Positions 30,767-39,843 of a stretch of DNA of 64,000 bases are shown here, piece after piece. Origin of the DNA: Legionella cincinnatiensis (lineage in GTDB: Bacteria > Pseudomonadota > Gammaproteobacteria > Legionellales > Legionellaceae); contig NZ_UGNX01000001.1 in the NCBI RefSeq assembly GCF_900452415.1, positions 1,426,001 through 1,490,000 of the forward strand, read 5' to 3'. The notes under the pieces were generated by a model. The model worked only from the letters and a program-made list of their open reading frames with translations. It was not told where the DNA came from and searched no databases. Every line of letters starts with the position of its first letter. Position 1 is the first letter of the stretch. A program made the translations under genes and the position numbers.

Positions 30767-30772
30767 TATTAT
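30756..30772. promoter_or_regulatory. 17-bp AT palindrome in the divergent promoter, possible operator
   Basis: ATAATAAT-C-ATTATTAT is a perfect 8-1-8 palindrome in the 44-base gap between two divergent genes and over the start codon of the lactonase gene. The inner 7-1-7 differs from the Fur-type half-site TGATAAT at one position per half. It could bind a regulator of both genes. AT-rich DNA makes a chance origin quite possible. Confidence 0.3.
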
Positions 30773-30810
30773 TCATAATATAATAATATAATAGAACAGG
30801 GAGAGTATGA

Positions 30811-31719
30811 ATGGTGTTAAAAATTGTAGATTCTCATTTCCATTTTTACGATAAGAAAATAAATCATCATCCTTTTTTAGCAAATTACGATGAGAATCTT
30901 GCATTATTATGGGGAAAAGATTATCAGCAAAAACTACCAGAATCCTATCTTCCTACAGATTATTTTAGGGATATGAACGAATTTCAAATCGATGGTTTAG
31001 TAATGGCTGAATTGGTTTCAACTGACCCACTCAAAGAAATGCAATTTGCTCAGGATCTTGCTAATCAGAATCCACAGCTATCAGCAGTAATTGCTAATAT
31101 TAGTCTACGTGATGAAAATCTTTCACAGCTTCTGGATGAGTATCTTAAAATCCCTTTGATACGTTCCGTTCGTGATCATTTGCTTTGGGATCCCAATAAT
31201 TCTAATCGATGTTATACAGATAAGGCGGGGGTTCTTCTAGAGCCTATTATAAAAGAGTCTTTTGCAATTCTTAAAAACTATCCTTTTAATTTTGAATTTG
31301 AAGTTTATGCACACGAAATACCCTCAGTACTTCATTATGCAGAACAATTTCCTACAATTAAATTCGCGTTACATTGCCTGGGTTGGCCATTAGATCAAAC
31401 TCAAACTGGTTTTTCAAAATGGAAAAAAGACATGCGAAGCTTAAGTCAATGTCAGAATGTCTCTGTGAAAATTACTGCTATTGAGTGTATTTTTGGTCTT
31501 GAATGGTCTTTCACTCAAATTGCTCCTTGGATAAAAACAACAATCGATATTTTTAGCCCGACGCGATGTATGTTTGGCAGTCATTTACCTATTACTAAAT
31601 GTTCAAAAGGAGCCAAGGCTCTTTATGAGTCATATCAAACCATTGTTAAAGATTTCTCACTCCAGGAACAACAATCTCTTTTCGCAAATACTGCAAAGAA
31701 TTTTTATAATATTTCTTAA
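30811..31719 (+). CDS. Amidohydrolase-family TIM-barrel hydrolase (sugar-lactonase-like)
   Basis: The 302-residue protein of the amidohydrolase-2 type has the first metal-binding pair in VDSHFHFYD (HxH) and PFNFEFEVYAHEIP. A conserved FALHCLGWP and the late MFGSHLPITK segment follow. Close families include L-fuconolactonase and related predicted lactonases. It is divergent to the SMP-30 lactonase, which supports a sugar-lactone role. The GGGAG ribosome site lies before the ATG. It is intact, but the exact substrate is unknown. Confidence 0.72.
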   Translation: MVLKIVDSHFHFYDKKINHHPFLANYDENLALLWGKDYQQKLPESYLPTDYFRDMNEFQIDGLVMAELVSTDPLKEMQFAQDLANQNPQLSAVIANISLRDENLSQLLDEYLKIPLIRSVRDHLLWDPNNSNRCYTDKAGVLLEPIIKESFAILKNYPFNFEFEVYAHEIPSVLHYAEQFPTIKFALHCLGWPLDQTQTGFSKWKKDMRSLSQCQNVSVKITAIECIFGLEWSFTQIAPWIKTTIDIFSPTRCMFGSHLPITKCSKGAKALYESYQTIVKDFSLQEQQSLFANTAKNFYNIS

Positions 31720-32145
31720 GTGAAACATCGTATTATCTGTATGTTTGGCTGTAAAACAACTAGTGATCAAATTAAAAATTGGATTTGAATAGGATGATTT
31801 CTTCTATTGCCGATTACCATGAGTGAGGCTGCACAATGCAAATTACCTCATTTTTTATTCGATTATAGCTGCAAGAGAGTAAGCAGATGTTGAGCATCTG
31901 CTTGATGTAATTAAAGACTTAAGGAACTTGTAGTTGTTCTCGCGCACAATGTTCAAATAGAGATAGATTTCTGCTTCGCGAAAATGATAAAACTCTTAAG
32001 TCAATGGCAGTGGGGGGTAGCTCATCTGCAGTTATTGATCCATCTCATCTTTGTGCTTTATTGTGAAAAAATACATCTAACCTTAGATGATATATTGTAA
32101 TCGCGTTAACATAAATCTCACATTAGTTAAGGAGATATTTAAAGA
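31720..32145. other. Intergenic region with a 9-bp hairpin
   Basis: This is 426 bases after the amidohydrolase gene. AAGCAGATG (31881-31889) and CATCTGCTT (31895-31903) form a perfect stem with a 5-base loop, and no T-run follows. Short frames in the region have stops and match nothing I recognise. Confidence 0.4.
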
Positions 32146-32967
32146 TTAACAACACTGAAGAGTCTTTGTCATAGACCGTTCATTAAACTCCTTTATCAAG
32201 AAATCGATTTTTTCTCCTAACTGACTTTTCCCCATTATTGTTTCACTGGCTTTATAAAATGTTTGCGAAAAATAAGAATACATCGAGCTTGTGCTTGGTT
32301 GCGATTTACGTCGTTGGATATCATTTTCATCTGTTTGCATTTTTTGCAGTAACATTTTTGTAAGTTCTTTGTATTCACTATCTTCTTCATTATTTTCAAA
32401 ACGTGAATATAGACTCGTGGCATTTTGGACATATTTAAGAATCAATTGTATCTTTGTATCGAAGATGTCTCTACCGGTTTTATTAGTAGCAAGTTCGAAT
32501 TCTTTTTCAAGAATGTATTCATATAATACAAAAGAAAATTGATAAATCCAGGGTACACTTCTATTATTGTTAAACGATGAATTATCCTTAATGTTTTTGA
32601 TGATTTCAGGGCTTTTTTGATATAGATCGCTTAAAGCATTAATAAAGTTTTTCAAACTGGATGTAAAAAATGATTCATAAAGATCGGATGTAAATGCTGT
32701 ACCGTGTTTGCTATTATAATCAATAACAGTAGTATTAACGTGTTCTAATGTAGTAGTAATTTCATTTAAAAGTTGTTGAAAATACTGATTATAATCCTCA
32801 TCGAATTCCTTTGATTTAATTGTTTTAATGAGACATCGAGCGAACTCATTTCTTTCGATTAATAATTCAGCTTCCTTACCTTTATAAGTTTTTTCATCTG
32901 CCTGTAATTTGTAGGCATCATATATTTTTTCACAATAACGGATTGCAATCTCTCTAAACATGCCCAT
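32146..32967 (-). CDS. Hypothetical helical protein ending in a di-cysteine, candidate effector
   Basis: The protein is 273 residues and not recognised. It is almost entirely alpha-helical with charged, coiled-coil-like segments and no membrane helix. The ATG follows a strong AAAGGGAGG ribosome site. The last residues are MTKTLQCC: a terminal Cys-Cys is the geranylgeranylation signal of some Rab GTPases, and Legionella effectors are known to use host prenylation through CaaX tails. Here it is only suggestive. A Glu/Lys-rich stretch precedes it (IKEFNERS), as in translocation signals. Nothing in the neighbourhood hints at a function. Confidence 0.5.
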   Translation of the reverse strand: MGMFREIAIRYCEKIYDAYKLQADEKTYKGKEAELLIERNEFARCLIKTIKSKEFDEDYNQYFQQLLNEITTTLEHVNTTVIDYNSKHGTAFTSDLYESFFTSSLKNFINALSDLYQKSPEIIKNIKDNSSFNNNRSVPWIYQFSFVLYEYILEKEFELATNKTGRDIFDTKIQLILKYVQNATSLYSRFENNEEDSEYKELTKMLLQKMQTDENDIQRRKSQPSTSSMYSYFSQTFYKASETIMGKSQLGEKIDFLIKEFNERSMTKTLQCC

Positions 32968-33475
32968 TGTACCTCCCTTTAGTTCTCTAGGCTTAGTGTC
33001 TTCTTATGCAATATGGAAATAAATCATTTTTTAAGAACAATGTCTTCTTTTTTCCTATTGTGATGCACAATATTGTAATTATGAAAACATATAACTTCCA
33101 GATTGTTCGTTATGTTAACTCACTGTAAGCTTTAGGAAAAGTAACTTTAGGCTATTTTAGATTTTATATAGTGATTAAAGATATAAAAATGAATATCTAG
33201 GCCTAAGGTGAGTAGTAGATTTTTAATTAGTATTCAAGTTGGGGTATAGTGTAGTAAAGCCCATACTGTCAATATTGTGTTATTTTTTTCCAAATCTTAT
33301 TTCGTCGACTCAATGATAGGGCAGGCAATGATAAAAATTGCTCGTGAGGGATACGAAAAACCAATTTTAAGAAATAAAGATTATACCTGTTGAGCTTATC
33401 AAAATAGAAAAGAGATTTGTTTCTTTAAGTTATAAAGGCTATGCTCATTAAGAACGGTGATTCTTGAGTAATAAT
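32968..33475. other. AT-rich intergenic region
   Basis: This is about 500 bases between divergent genes and holds both promoters. A 26-codon frame at 33313-33393 (MIGQAMIKIAREGYEKPIL and a short tail) has no ribosome site or recognised similarity and was not called. Confidence 0.4.
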
Positions 33476-34045
33476 ATGGATTATCATCCACCTTCACAAT
33501 TGGTTCCTTTGATACAGGAACTTAGGCAATTAAATATTTTAGAACACGAAGATCATTATAATATTGAAAAGGTTTCACTTATTTTAAAAAATTGGGTGAA
33601 AAGAACAGATTGGCTTGAAGATTATTTTTATCTCGTTGATACAACAAAAGGATTTACTTCTTGGTTGATTTTTGAGGAATCAGATCATTCGTTAGCGATT
33701 AACTTAGTTGCTTGGGAACCTGGGCGAGAAATTATCCCGCATGATCACAAAACCTGGAGTGTAGTAGGCTGTGTCGTGGGTGTAGAACAAAACTATCTGT
33801 GGAACCGTGTTGATGACGGTACTAAAGAGGGCTATGCAGAGATTAAGAAAGAAAATAAAGCCATTACCTGTTTTCCCGGGGATATTATTGCTTTTAATTC
33901 CAATGATATTCATAGTGTTGTTAATGTTTCTGACTCTGTGGCGATTTCATTACATATATATGGTAGAAATTTAAATTATACCAATCGGCTTCAGTATAAT
34001 CCCCTTACTAAAACCGCTGAGCCTTTTATTATTAATTTTAGTTAG
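33476..34045 (+). CDS. Cysteine dioxygenase-like cupin
   Basis: The 189-residue protein of the cysteine-dioxygenase cupin superfamily would use a mononuclear iron and O2, typically on a thiol substrate. The metal-binding triad is visible as H89 and H91 in IIPHDHKTWSVVG and H146 in FNSNDIHSVVN. LHIYGRNLNYTNR matches the end of the CDO core. I chose the ATG at 33476; a TTG at 33464 is an alternative. No partner genes are adjacent. The substrate (cysteine, mercaptopropionate or other) cannot be read from sequence. Confidence 0.72.
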   Translation: MDYHPPSQLVPLIQELRQLNILEHEDHYNIEKVSLILKNWVKRTDWLEDYFYLVDTTKGFTSWLIFEESDHSLAINLVAWEPGREIIPHDHKTWSVVGCVVGVEQNYLWNRVDDGTKEGYAEIKKENKAITCFPGDIIAFNSNDIHSVVNVSDSVAISLHIYGRNLNYTNRLQYNPLTKTAEPFIINFS

Positions 34046-34110
34046 ACAAGCGAGTCCTCTAATCCGATTTTTCTCCAGATTTTTAAGGTCTAAGAGGATA
34101 AGAGAATGAG

Positions 34111-34560
34111 CTATGGATGCAGGTGGGTAATAATGCGATCTAAGTGGTTCGAAAAATGCTGAATTTCTTTTGAACTCAATGTATCTAATCCTCCTCGAAT
34201 TAAACCACTTTCTCTTAGAGATTCATTTAAATGACGCATACTGAGCGTTTGTTTTATATTATCGGTAGAATAAAGCGTGCCACGTGGGTTAAGGGCAGAC
34301 GCTTGTTTTGTAATAATATGATCTGCCAAAATAATGTCAGCAGTAATTACCAGATCTTGGCTTTGGACATGAGCGAGAATGTATTTATCTGCCCCATCAA
34401 ATCCTGAGTCAACTTTAACTCTTTTAATAAAGGGGGAAGGTGGAATGGTTGCTAAGTGGTTTGCGACAATAATTACCAAAATGTGGCGTTTCATGGCTGC
34501 ACGAAATAAAATTTGCTTAATTACCTTTGGACAGGCATCACCATCAATCCAAATTTTCAT
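34111..34560 (-). CDS. YaiI/YqxD family protein (DUF188)
   Basis: The 149-residue protein matches the YaiI family throughout, with the N-terminal IWIDGDACPKVIKQILF and DLVITADIILADHI in the middle, and GTLYSTDNI. The family has a PIN-like fold and no established function. The length is typical. It converges on the CDO-like gene. Confidence 0.85.
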   Translation of the reverse strand: MKIWIDGDACPKVIKQILFRAAMKRHILVIIVANHLATIPPSPFIKRVKVDSGFDGADKYILAHVQSQDLVITADIILADHIITKQASALNPRGTLYSTDNIKQTLSMRHLNESLRESGLIRGGLDTLSSKEIQHFSNHLDRIITHLHP

Positions 34561-34714
34561 TAATTGTCATTCACCTAAGTTAGTTAACAAAATAGTTTTT
34601 CATTCATTATAGTAACAAATAATTTATGATTTAATTTTAAACATTGAGTATATTGATACTTTAACTTAAATAATTTAAATAGAGCAAGGGAAGAATAAGT
34701 AATAAGATGTTTTT

Positions 34715-34741
34715 GGGTTGGTCATTTAACAAGACCAACCC
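34715..34741. terminator. 9-bp hairpin just after the first isocyanide synthase gene
   Basis: GGGTTGGTC and GACCAACCC form a perfect stem with a 9-base loop, ten bases past the stop of the minus-strand gene at 34751. No T-run follows on the minus strand; a T-run precedes it on the plus strand. It could be an unusual terminator or an RNA stability element. Confidence 0.4.
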
Positions 34742-34750
34742 GAAATTTGA

Positions 34751-35794
34751 TTAAAAAAGATCTAGTTTACTTGAGGGTATGGGCTCTTTGGGCGTTTCTG
34801 CAGACATTTTTTTATTATGTATTGATTTAAAAAAAGACTGTAATGTACATGCATGGCGATAGATGCTTTCTGATTCAAAGTGGCTTGGTTTTCCTTCCTT
34901 ATCCACTTGTAAACGATAACCCTTTTCGCGAGCCTCTTGTGCTTTCATAAAGGAGACTACACATTTCTTCGTTGTTTCACTGATCTCATAAACTGCTGCA
35001 TTATGCCAAGGAGTACCACCGGGAGCATGATCTTCATTAAACCATATACCAATTTTGTCAGTAGCTATTGTTTTAGGATGACATGACAATCGCAGTGCTT
35101 CAGGCTCAATTACTGATAAATATTTGCTAAGTGCATTACTCATACGCGCAACACCACGAGAAATGATTTCAGCCTCTTTTTTAACTTTTGATTTGGACTT
35201 TTCTGGATAGCCCATACTTAGTTCAGTTGTAAAAAATTGAATTTGGCCTCGATATAAATTAAGGCTATTTATATCATCATCATTCTTAGGTTTTGAAACC
35301 CTTTGTCTGAAGCTGGTTTCAGTTTCTGCATATTTGTTTAAATCAACAGTACCTGCTAAGTTAATAATTTTAATGTTTTTTAAATCATTTTTTTCTATCA
35401 TTTCATTTAATTTTGCGAGATAGATTTCACGTTTTTCTTTGGTATGAATATCAGGAAATACCTCTGCAAATGCAAATCCGTCTGTATAGATTACAATTTC
35501 GGCTCCAGGGCCATAAACAGCCTCTATTTTCTTACAGACATTATTTAGGTGTTGTAAGGAGACTAATTCGGCCATATCAGGCGTGTCCCCTAGGGTTTTT
35601 CCTCGTACTGGCGCTTTTTCTGGGAAGGCTGGTGCCACAAGTCGTATTTTTTTTCCTTCCAGTACCATATTATCTACTTTATTGATGATTGCATCTGAAA
35701 ATTCGGTGACTGTATGACTTTCTTTTTCATTGTCAGGAATTTTTCGATGTTCAGATAATATATTCAAAATCTTACTTGTCAGGGGGTGAGGCAT
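34751..35794 (-). CDS. Isocyanide synthase family protein (PvcA/DIT1), first copy
   Basis: The 347-residue protein matches the PvcA/IsnA/DIT1 family. These enzymes convert an amino-acid amine, typically of Trp or Tyr, into an isonitrile using ribulose-5-phosphate carbon. The family block reads RLVAPAFPEKAPVRGK, then TPDMAELVSLQHLNNVC and GAEIVIYTDGFAFAEVF. The C-terminal half has LRLSCHPKT and PWHNAAVYEI, the other conserved anchors. It is divergent from the NRPS gene with about 650 bases between, so it may belong to that pathway. A second copy of the family lies at 51.7 kb, equal in length but clearly different in sequence. No pvcB gene follows this copy. The amino-acid substrate is not predictable here. 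Confidence 0.8.
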   Translation of the reverse strand: MPHPLTSKILNILSEHRKIPDNEKESHTVTEFSDAIINKVDNMVLEGKKIRLVAPAFPEKAPVRGKTLGDTPDMAELVSLQHLNNVCKKIEAVYGPGAEIVIYTDGFAFAEVFPDIHTKEKREIYLAKLNEMIEKNDLKNIKIINLAGTVDLNKYAETETSFRQRVSKPKNDDDINSLNLYRGQIQFFTTELSMGYPEKSKSKVKKEAEIISRGVARMSNALSKYLSVIEPEALRLSCHPKTIATDKIGIWFNEDHAPGGTPWHNAAVYEISETTKKCVVSFMKAQEAREKGYRLQVDKEGKPSHFESESIYRHACTLQSFFKSIHNKKMSAETPKEPIPSSKLDLF

Positions 35795-36450
35795 AATGAT
35801 ACTCCAATATTTGTAATCTTTATCTATTTAATCTTTTGACTTTTGGTTAATTAAAAATCCTTTTTATATAAAAACAACACATAAAGATTAAATAGTGATC
35901 CAATATGATATATTCTAAACATTAAGGAAACATTAAATTCGATTGAATATAATTCATTTGGCATTATTATTTTTCTCTTTGGATTTAATCATTTCATTTT
36001 GATTGTAAATTGAAGGAAGGGATTACAAAGAAAAATTGAATAATCTTAAATGGATTATGTTGCTTGTTTCGACTATAGGTTACAGAGCTTTGACCTTACA
36101 CAACGGTAGAGTTTTCTTTAACTGATGTAGCTGTGTCCAGTATCCATGTCGTACATAAGATCTATTGTTTATTGTTCTCACGCCATAAAATGGATAATGG
36201 TATTTTCATATCATATACTTTTAATATTATTCAGCTCAGTTTTCTTAACTATTAAAAGTAGTTTTAATGAATTGATTTAGTCTTAGTACTTTAGATTAAT
36301 GGTTAAAGCATTTGGATTAGGTAGTGTTGTTACTCTTTTAGATGTCTTGTGAGCACCAGCTACTATAGCGATGTTTTAAGAATGGAGCTGGTATTTACCT
36401 AAATGGCAAGGTTGTGTATTACCCAAATGATAAGGACAAGGTATATCAAA
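35795..36450. other. Long divergent promoter region between isocyanide synthase and NRPS
   Basis: This is about 650 AT-rich bases. No further gene, RNA or strong palindrome was found. It should contain the promoters of both biosynthetic genes. Confidence 0.4.
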
Positions 36451-39400
36451 ATGGATAATAAAAATACAATGCCCAGTAGGTTTGAGGCATATACAGCTCA
36501 GTTTCCCCATCATATTGCCGCAATTCATGGCCAAAAAATTCTCACTTACGCTCAATTAAATCAACAAGCGAATCAACTTGCACATTATTTACGAAGCATG
36601 GGACTTAATGCGGATACACCTGTTGCTGTGTGTTTCGAGCGTTCTTTTGATTTTTTAATCTCCATAATAGCTATTTTAAAAGCTGGGGGTGCTTACTTGC
36701 CTATTGATGCTTCACAACCTGAAGAGCGTCTTTTGTTTCTTTTAAATGATAGTCAAGCCCCGATTTTAATTACTCAAGCTGCCTCTGCTCATAAATTTTC
36801 ACAATATCAGAGGAAGATAGTTTTCTTAGATAAAAGTCACGCATTGCTCGAGCAGCAACCTGACAATAATCCATCAACGTTTATCTCTGAACAGCAACTT
36901 GCTTATATTATTTACACATCAGGTTCTACAGGTGCACCTAAAGGCGTGCTCATCGAACACCGTTCCATTATAAATTATTGTCAATGGCTTGGAGAATATA
37001 CTCAAAGTCAAGTGCAACAACGAGTGGATTTTTCTGCTAGCCCTATTTTTGATATGGCAGTTTCTGTTTCTTTAGCACCACTTATGTTAGGTTTAACCAT
37101 TGTTATTTGTGATGCAGAAATAAAAAAAGATCCTAAAGCTTATTTAACCAATTTAGCAAGGTCACAAATTAATGTGATTAAGCTAACTCCAAGTTATTTT
37201 AAACTCTTAGTTCAAGAAACCAAAAACAATTTTATTGCCTTACCCCACCTAAAGTCGATTATTTTAGGCGGTGAACATCTTGCTGCTGCTGAATGTAAAG
37301 CCTGGCTTAGCTTGTATCCTGAACATATATTATATAATGAATATGGACCGACAGAAGCAACTGTTGCGGTTTCAGTATATAAAGTGCAACGCGATAATTT
37401 TACTGATTTTGATACTTATGTACCTATCGGTACGGTGGGACCGCAGATTTCCTATCATATTCTTGATAAATACCATCAACCAGTAGCTGATGGTGAAAAA
37501 GGTGAACTGGCTATTGGTGGAGTTTGCCTTGCACGGGGTTATTTAAATCGTCCGGATTTAACTCAAAAGCAATTTATTCAGCATTCTTTCAACCAGGAAC
37601 CAGAAGCTCGTTTTTATAAAACGGGGGATTTATGCCGAAAACGCACTGATGGTGTGATTGAATATTTTGGGCGTATAGATGATCAAGTCAAAATACGAGG
37701 TTTTCGTGTGGAACCAAGAGAGGTAGAAAACTGTCTAGCAGCCCATTCTTTAATTAAGTCAGTTGCAGTGGTGACGCAAGAAAATGAACAAAAAGAACAA
37801 CAACTAGTAGCTTATTATGTTTTAGACAATAAAAATACCGAACTAACTGCCGCACAAGTACGTCAATTTTTAGAAAAACAAATTCCTGATTATATGATTC
37901 CTTCAGCTTTTATAAGGGTGGATTTTTTACCCTTAACTGCAAATGGAAAGTTAGATAAATCAGCTTTATCTGTACCTAAAATGCATATAACTCATGATTA
38001 TATTGAACCTGTAACCGCTTTAGAAAAACAGCTTGCTCGTATTTGGTCGGAAGAATTAGGGGTGAAATTAGTCGGTTTAAAAGATAATTTTTTTGAGCTT
38101 GGCGGACATTCTCTTTCTGCTGCACGTCTGGTGTCTAAGATAAATCATACCCTAAAAAGAAATATTACACTTTATGATTTTTATAAAACTACGTGTATTG
38201 CTGATTTAATCCCAGTGCTTCAACGCACAAAAAGAATTAGAAAAATTATTGTGAATGAAAAGACACTAGAAACAACACCATTAAGTGATTTCCAATTTGT
38301 GCTGTGGATGGCTGATACTTTTGAGCCTAAAGCCAAAAGATTAAATATTATTGCTAGAAAGCGCGTGCAAGGCCATTTTGATAAAGAAGCGTTAGATTTT
38401 GCTTTTCAAGCCGTTTTAAAAAAGCATGAGGTGCTTATTTATCGTGTTTTTAAGTTACAACCTAAACAAAAAGCAAGTAAAAATTTATCCATTAAACTGA
38501 TTACAAAAGATCTTAGTACTTTATCCGCTGCAAAAGTGGAACAAAATCTCGAGCAATCAATGCAAGAACTGGAGAATTTTAAACGTTGGTCTAAAAATGT
38601 TCCTTTGATTGTAGCTCGTCTTTTTTACTTAAATAAACATGAATCAGAGTTGCAAGTTTGTATGCCTCATTTAATTTCTGATAATGCATCGGTGGATATT
38701 TTATTTAGTGACTTATCTAAATTCTACCTTCAGAAACTGAAATTTAATGAAAGAGAACAACTTACTACTTACAGGACAAGTGAGCTATTACAAGCAATAG
38801 AAGTTGATATGCATTTTAAAAAATATATTCTTACTGAACAGCAATTACTTGAAAATTTTTTAGAGAAGGATGTTCAGTTTTGGGAAAAATATTTGCAAAA
38901 TGCTTCTTTCTTCGCTTTTCCTAAAAAGTATGTCGTCAGTGACATGAAAAAAGAGAAACTTGCTTATTCAACCTACATGCCAATACCCACTGAAGCCTTG
39001 AGTAAGTTAAAACACTTTTGTGAGCAGCATCATATTAGTATGAATAATGGCTTATGCACTGTACTAGCATTGGCCTTACGTAATTGTTGTAGCAATTCTA
39101 GAAATGATAAACCGTTCATGGTAATGAACATTATTAAATCAACACGAGATAATCCCGCTTATGATAATTCTATTGGCTGTTTCTTAAGAGTTGAGCCTGT
39201 TAAAATTGCTTTAGACAATAATGGGACTCTAGAAAGTTTATCGCAGCAAATTCAGCAATCAATCATTGAAACCAGTAACCATCAACATTGTTCCAATCTT
39301 ATAAAATTGAGTGCAGTGAGCACCTTAAATACAAAAAAGAAAAAAATCCAAAGCTCTTTAATCAAGTTAGTAACGCCAGTGTTTACCAAAATTCTGCAAA

Positions 39401-39756
39401 CACCGCTTATTTATCGCAAGATATTGCAACGTTGTATCAGTCGTTTAATGTTGTTTAAACGCAATCATTATTTTGTTATCAATCTGAATGTCAGAAATAA
39501 TTTTCTAGCTCATGATGAAAACCAAACTCAGTTATTTGGTTTTAAAAGTCAGGGTGCCGATCTGCCGCAGAGAGACTTATTGGCCATCGATTATATTTTT
39601 GAAGCATGTTTTTTATATGATGAAGATCAAAAAATCTATTATTTGGTAATTTCAGCAAATTTAACACCAGAGTTCAAAAAGAAAATAGCGCAAGAATTTG
39701 TGCAGATAATGGGGGATACATCATTAACTCTATCATTAGCAGTACAAAGCAATTAA
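36451..39756 (+). CDS. Single-module nonribosomal peptide synthetase, A-T-C order
   Basis: The chosen ATG at 36451 has AAGG upstream; an in-frame ATG at 36403 lacks a site. The protein is 1101 residues. The adenylation domain (about 10-510) has YTSGSTGAPKG, NEYGPTEAT, YKTGDL, GRIDDQVKIRGFR and NGKLDK. The carrier domain has FFELGGHSLSA, with S554 as the phosphopantetheine site. A condensation domain (610-1095) has PHLISDN in place of HHxxxDG; the catalytic second His is kept. Aligning to the GrsA pocket by eye gives D-M-S-K-I-G-E-V-A-K, close to the published Asn code D-L-T-K-L-G-E-V-G-K. There is no thioesterase or reductase. The neighbours are a PvcA-like enzyme (divergent) and a TauD/SyrP-like dioxygenase (convergent). 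The product is unknown. Confidence 0.88.
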   Translation: MDNKNTMPSRFEAYTAQFPHHIAAIHGQKILTYAQLNQQANQLAHYLRSMGLNADTPVAVCFERSFDFLISIIAILKAGGAYLPIDASQPEERLLFLLNDSQAPILITQAASAHKFSQYQRKIVFLDKSHALLEQQPDNNPSTFISEQQLAYIIYTSGSTGAPKGVLIEHRSIINYCQWLGEYTQSQVQQRVDFSASPIFDMAVSVSLAPLMLGLTIVICDAEIKKDPKAYLTNLARSQINVIKLTPSYFKLLVQETKNNFIALPHLKSIILGGEHLAAAECKAWLSLYPEHILYNEYGPTEATVAVSVYKVQRDNFTDFDTYVPIGTVGPQISYHILDKYHQPVADGEKGELAIGGVCLARGYLNRPDLTQKQFIQHSFNQEPEARFYKTGDLCRKRTDGVIEYFGRIDDQVKIRGFRVEPREVENCLAAHSLIKSVAVVTQENEQKEQQLVAYYVLDNKNTELTAAQVRQFLEKQIPDYMIPSAFIRVDFLPLTANGKLDKSALSVPKMHITHDYIEPVTALEKQLARIWSEELGVKLVGLKDNFFELGGHSLSAARLVSKINHTLKRNITLYDFYKTTCIADLIPVLQRTKRIRKIIVNEKTLETTPLSDFQFVLWMADTFEPKAKRLNIIARKRVQGHFDKEALDFAFQAVLKKHEVLIYRVFKLQPKQKASKNLSIKLITKDLSTLSAAKVEQNLEQSMQELENFKRWSKNVPLIVARLFYLNKHESELQVCMPHLISDNASVDILFSDLSKFYLQKLKFNEREQLTTYRTSELLQAIEVDMHFKKYILTEQQLLENFLEKDVQFWEKYLQNASFFAFPKKYVVSDMKKEKLAYSTYMPIPTEALSKLKHFCEQHHISMNNGLCTVLALALRNCCSNSRNDKPFMVMNIIKSTRDNPAYDNSIGCFLRVEPVKIALDNNGTLESLSQQIQQSIIETSNHQHCSNLIKLSAVSTLNTKKKKIQSSLIKLVTPVFTKILQTPLIYRKILQRCISRLMLFKRNHYFVINLNVRNNFLAHDENQTQLFGFKSQGADLPQRDLLAIDYIFEACFLYDEDQKIYYLVISANLTPEFKKKIAQEFVQIMGDTSLTLSLAVQSN

Positions 39757-39843
39757 TGGGGTAGGGCCAAGAGCGACGCATAAAGAGATCTAACTCCTCT
39801 TTTTCCTATTTTAAAAGTCAAATGATCAAAATATGCGCCAATA

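Noticed and set aside
33313-33393. 26-codon frame starting MIGQAMIKIAREG
   Set aside because: No Shine-Dalgarno sequence and too short to judge.
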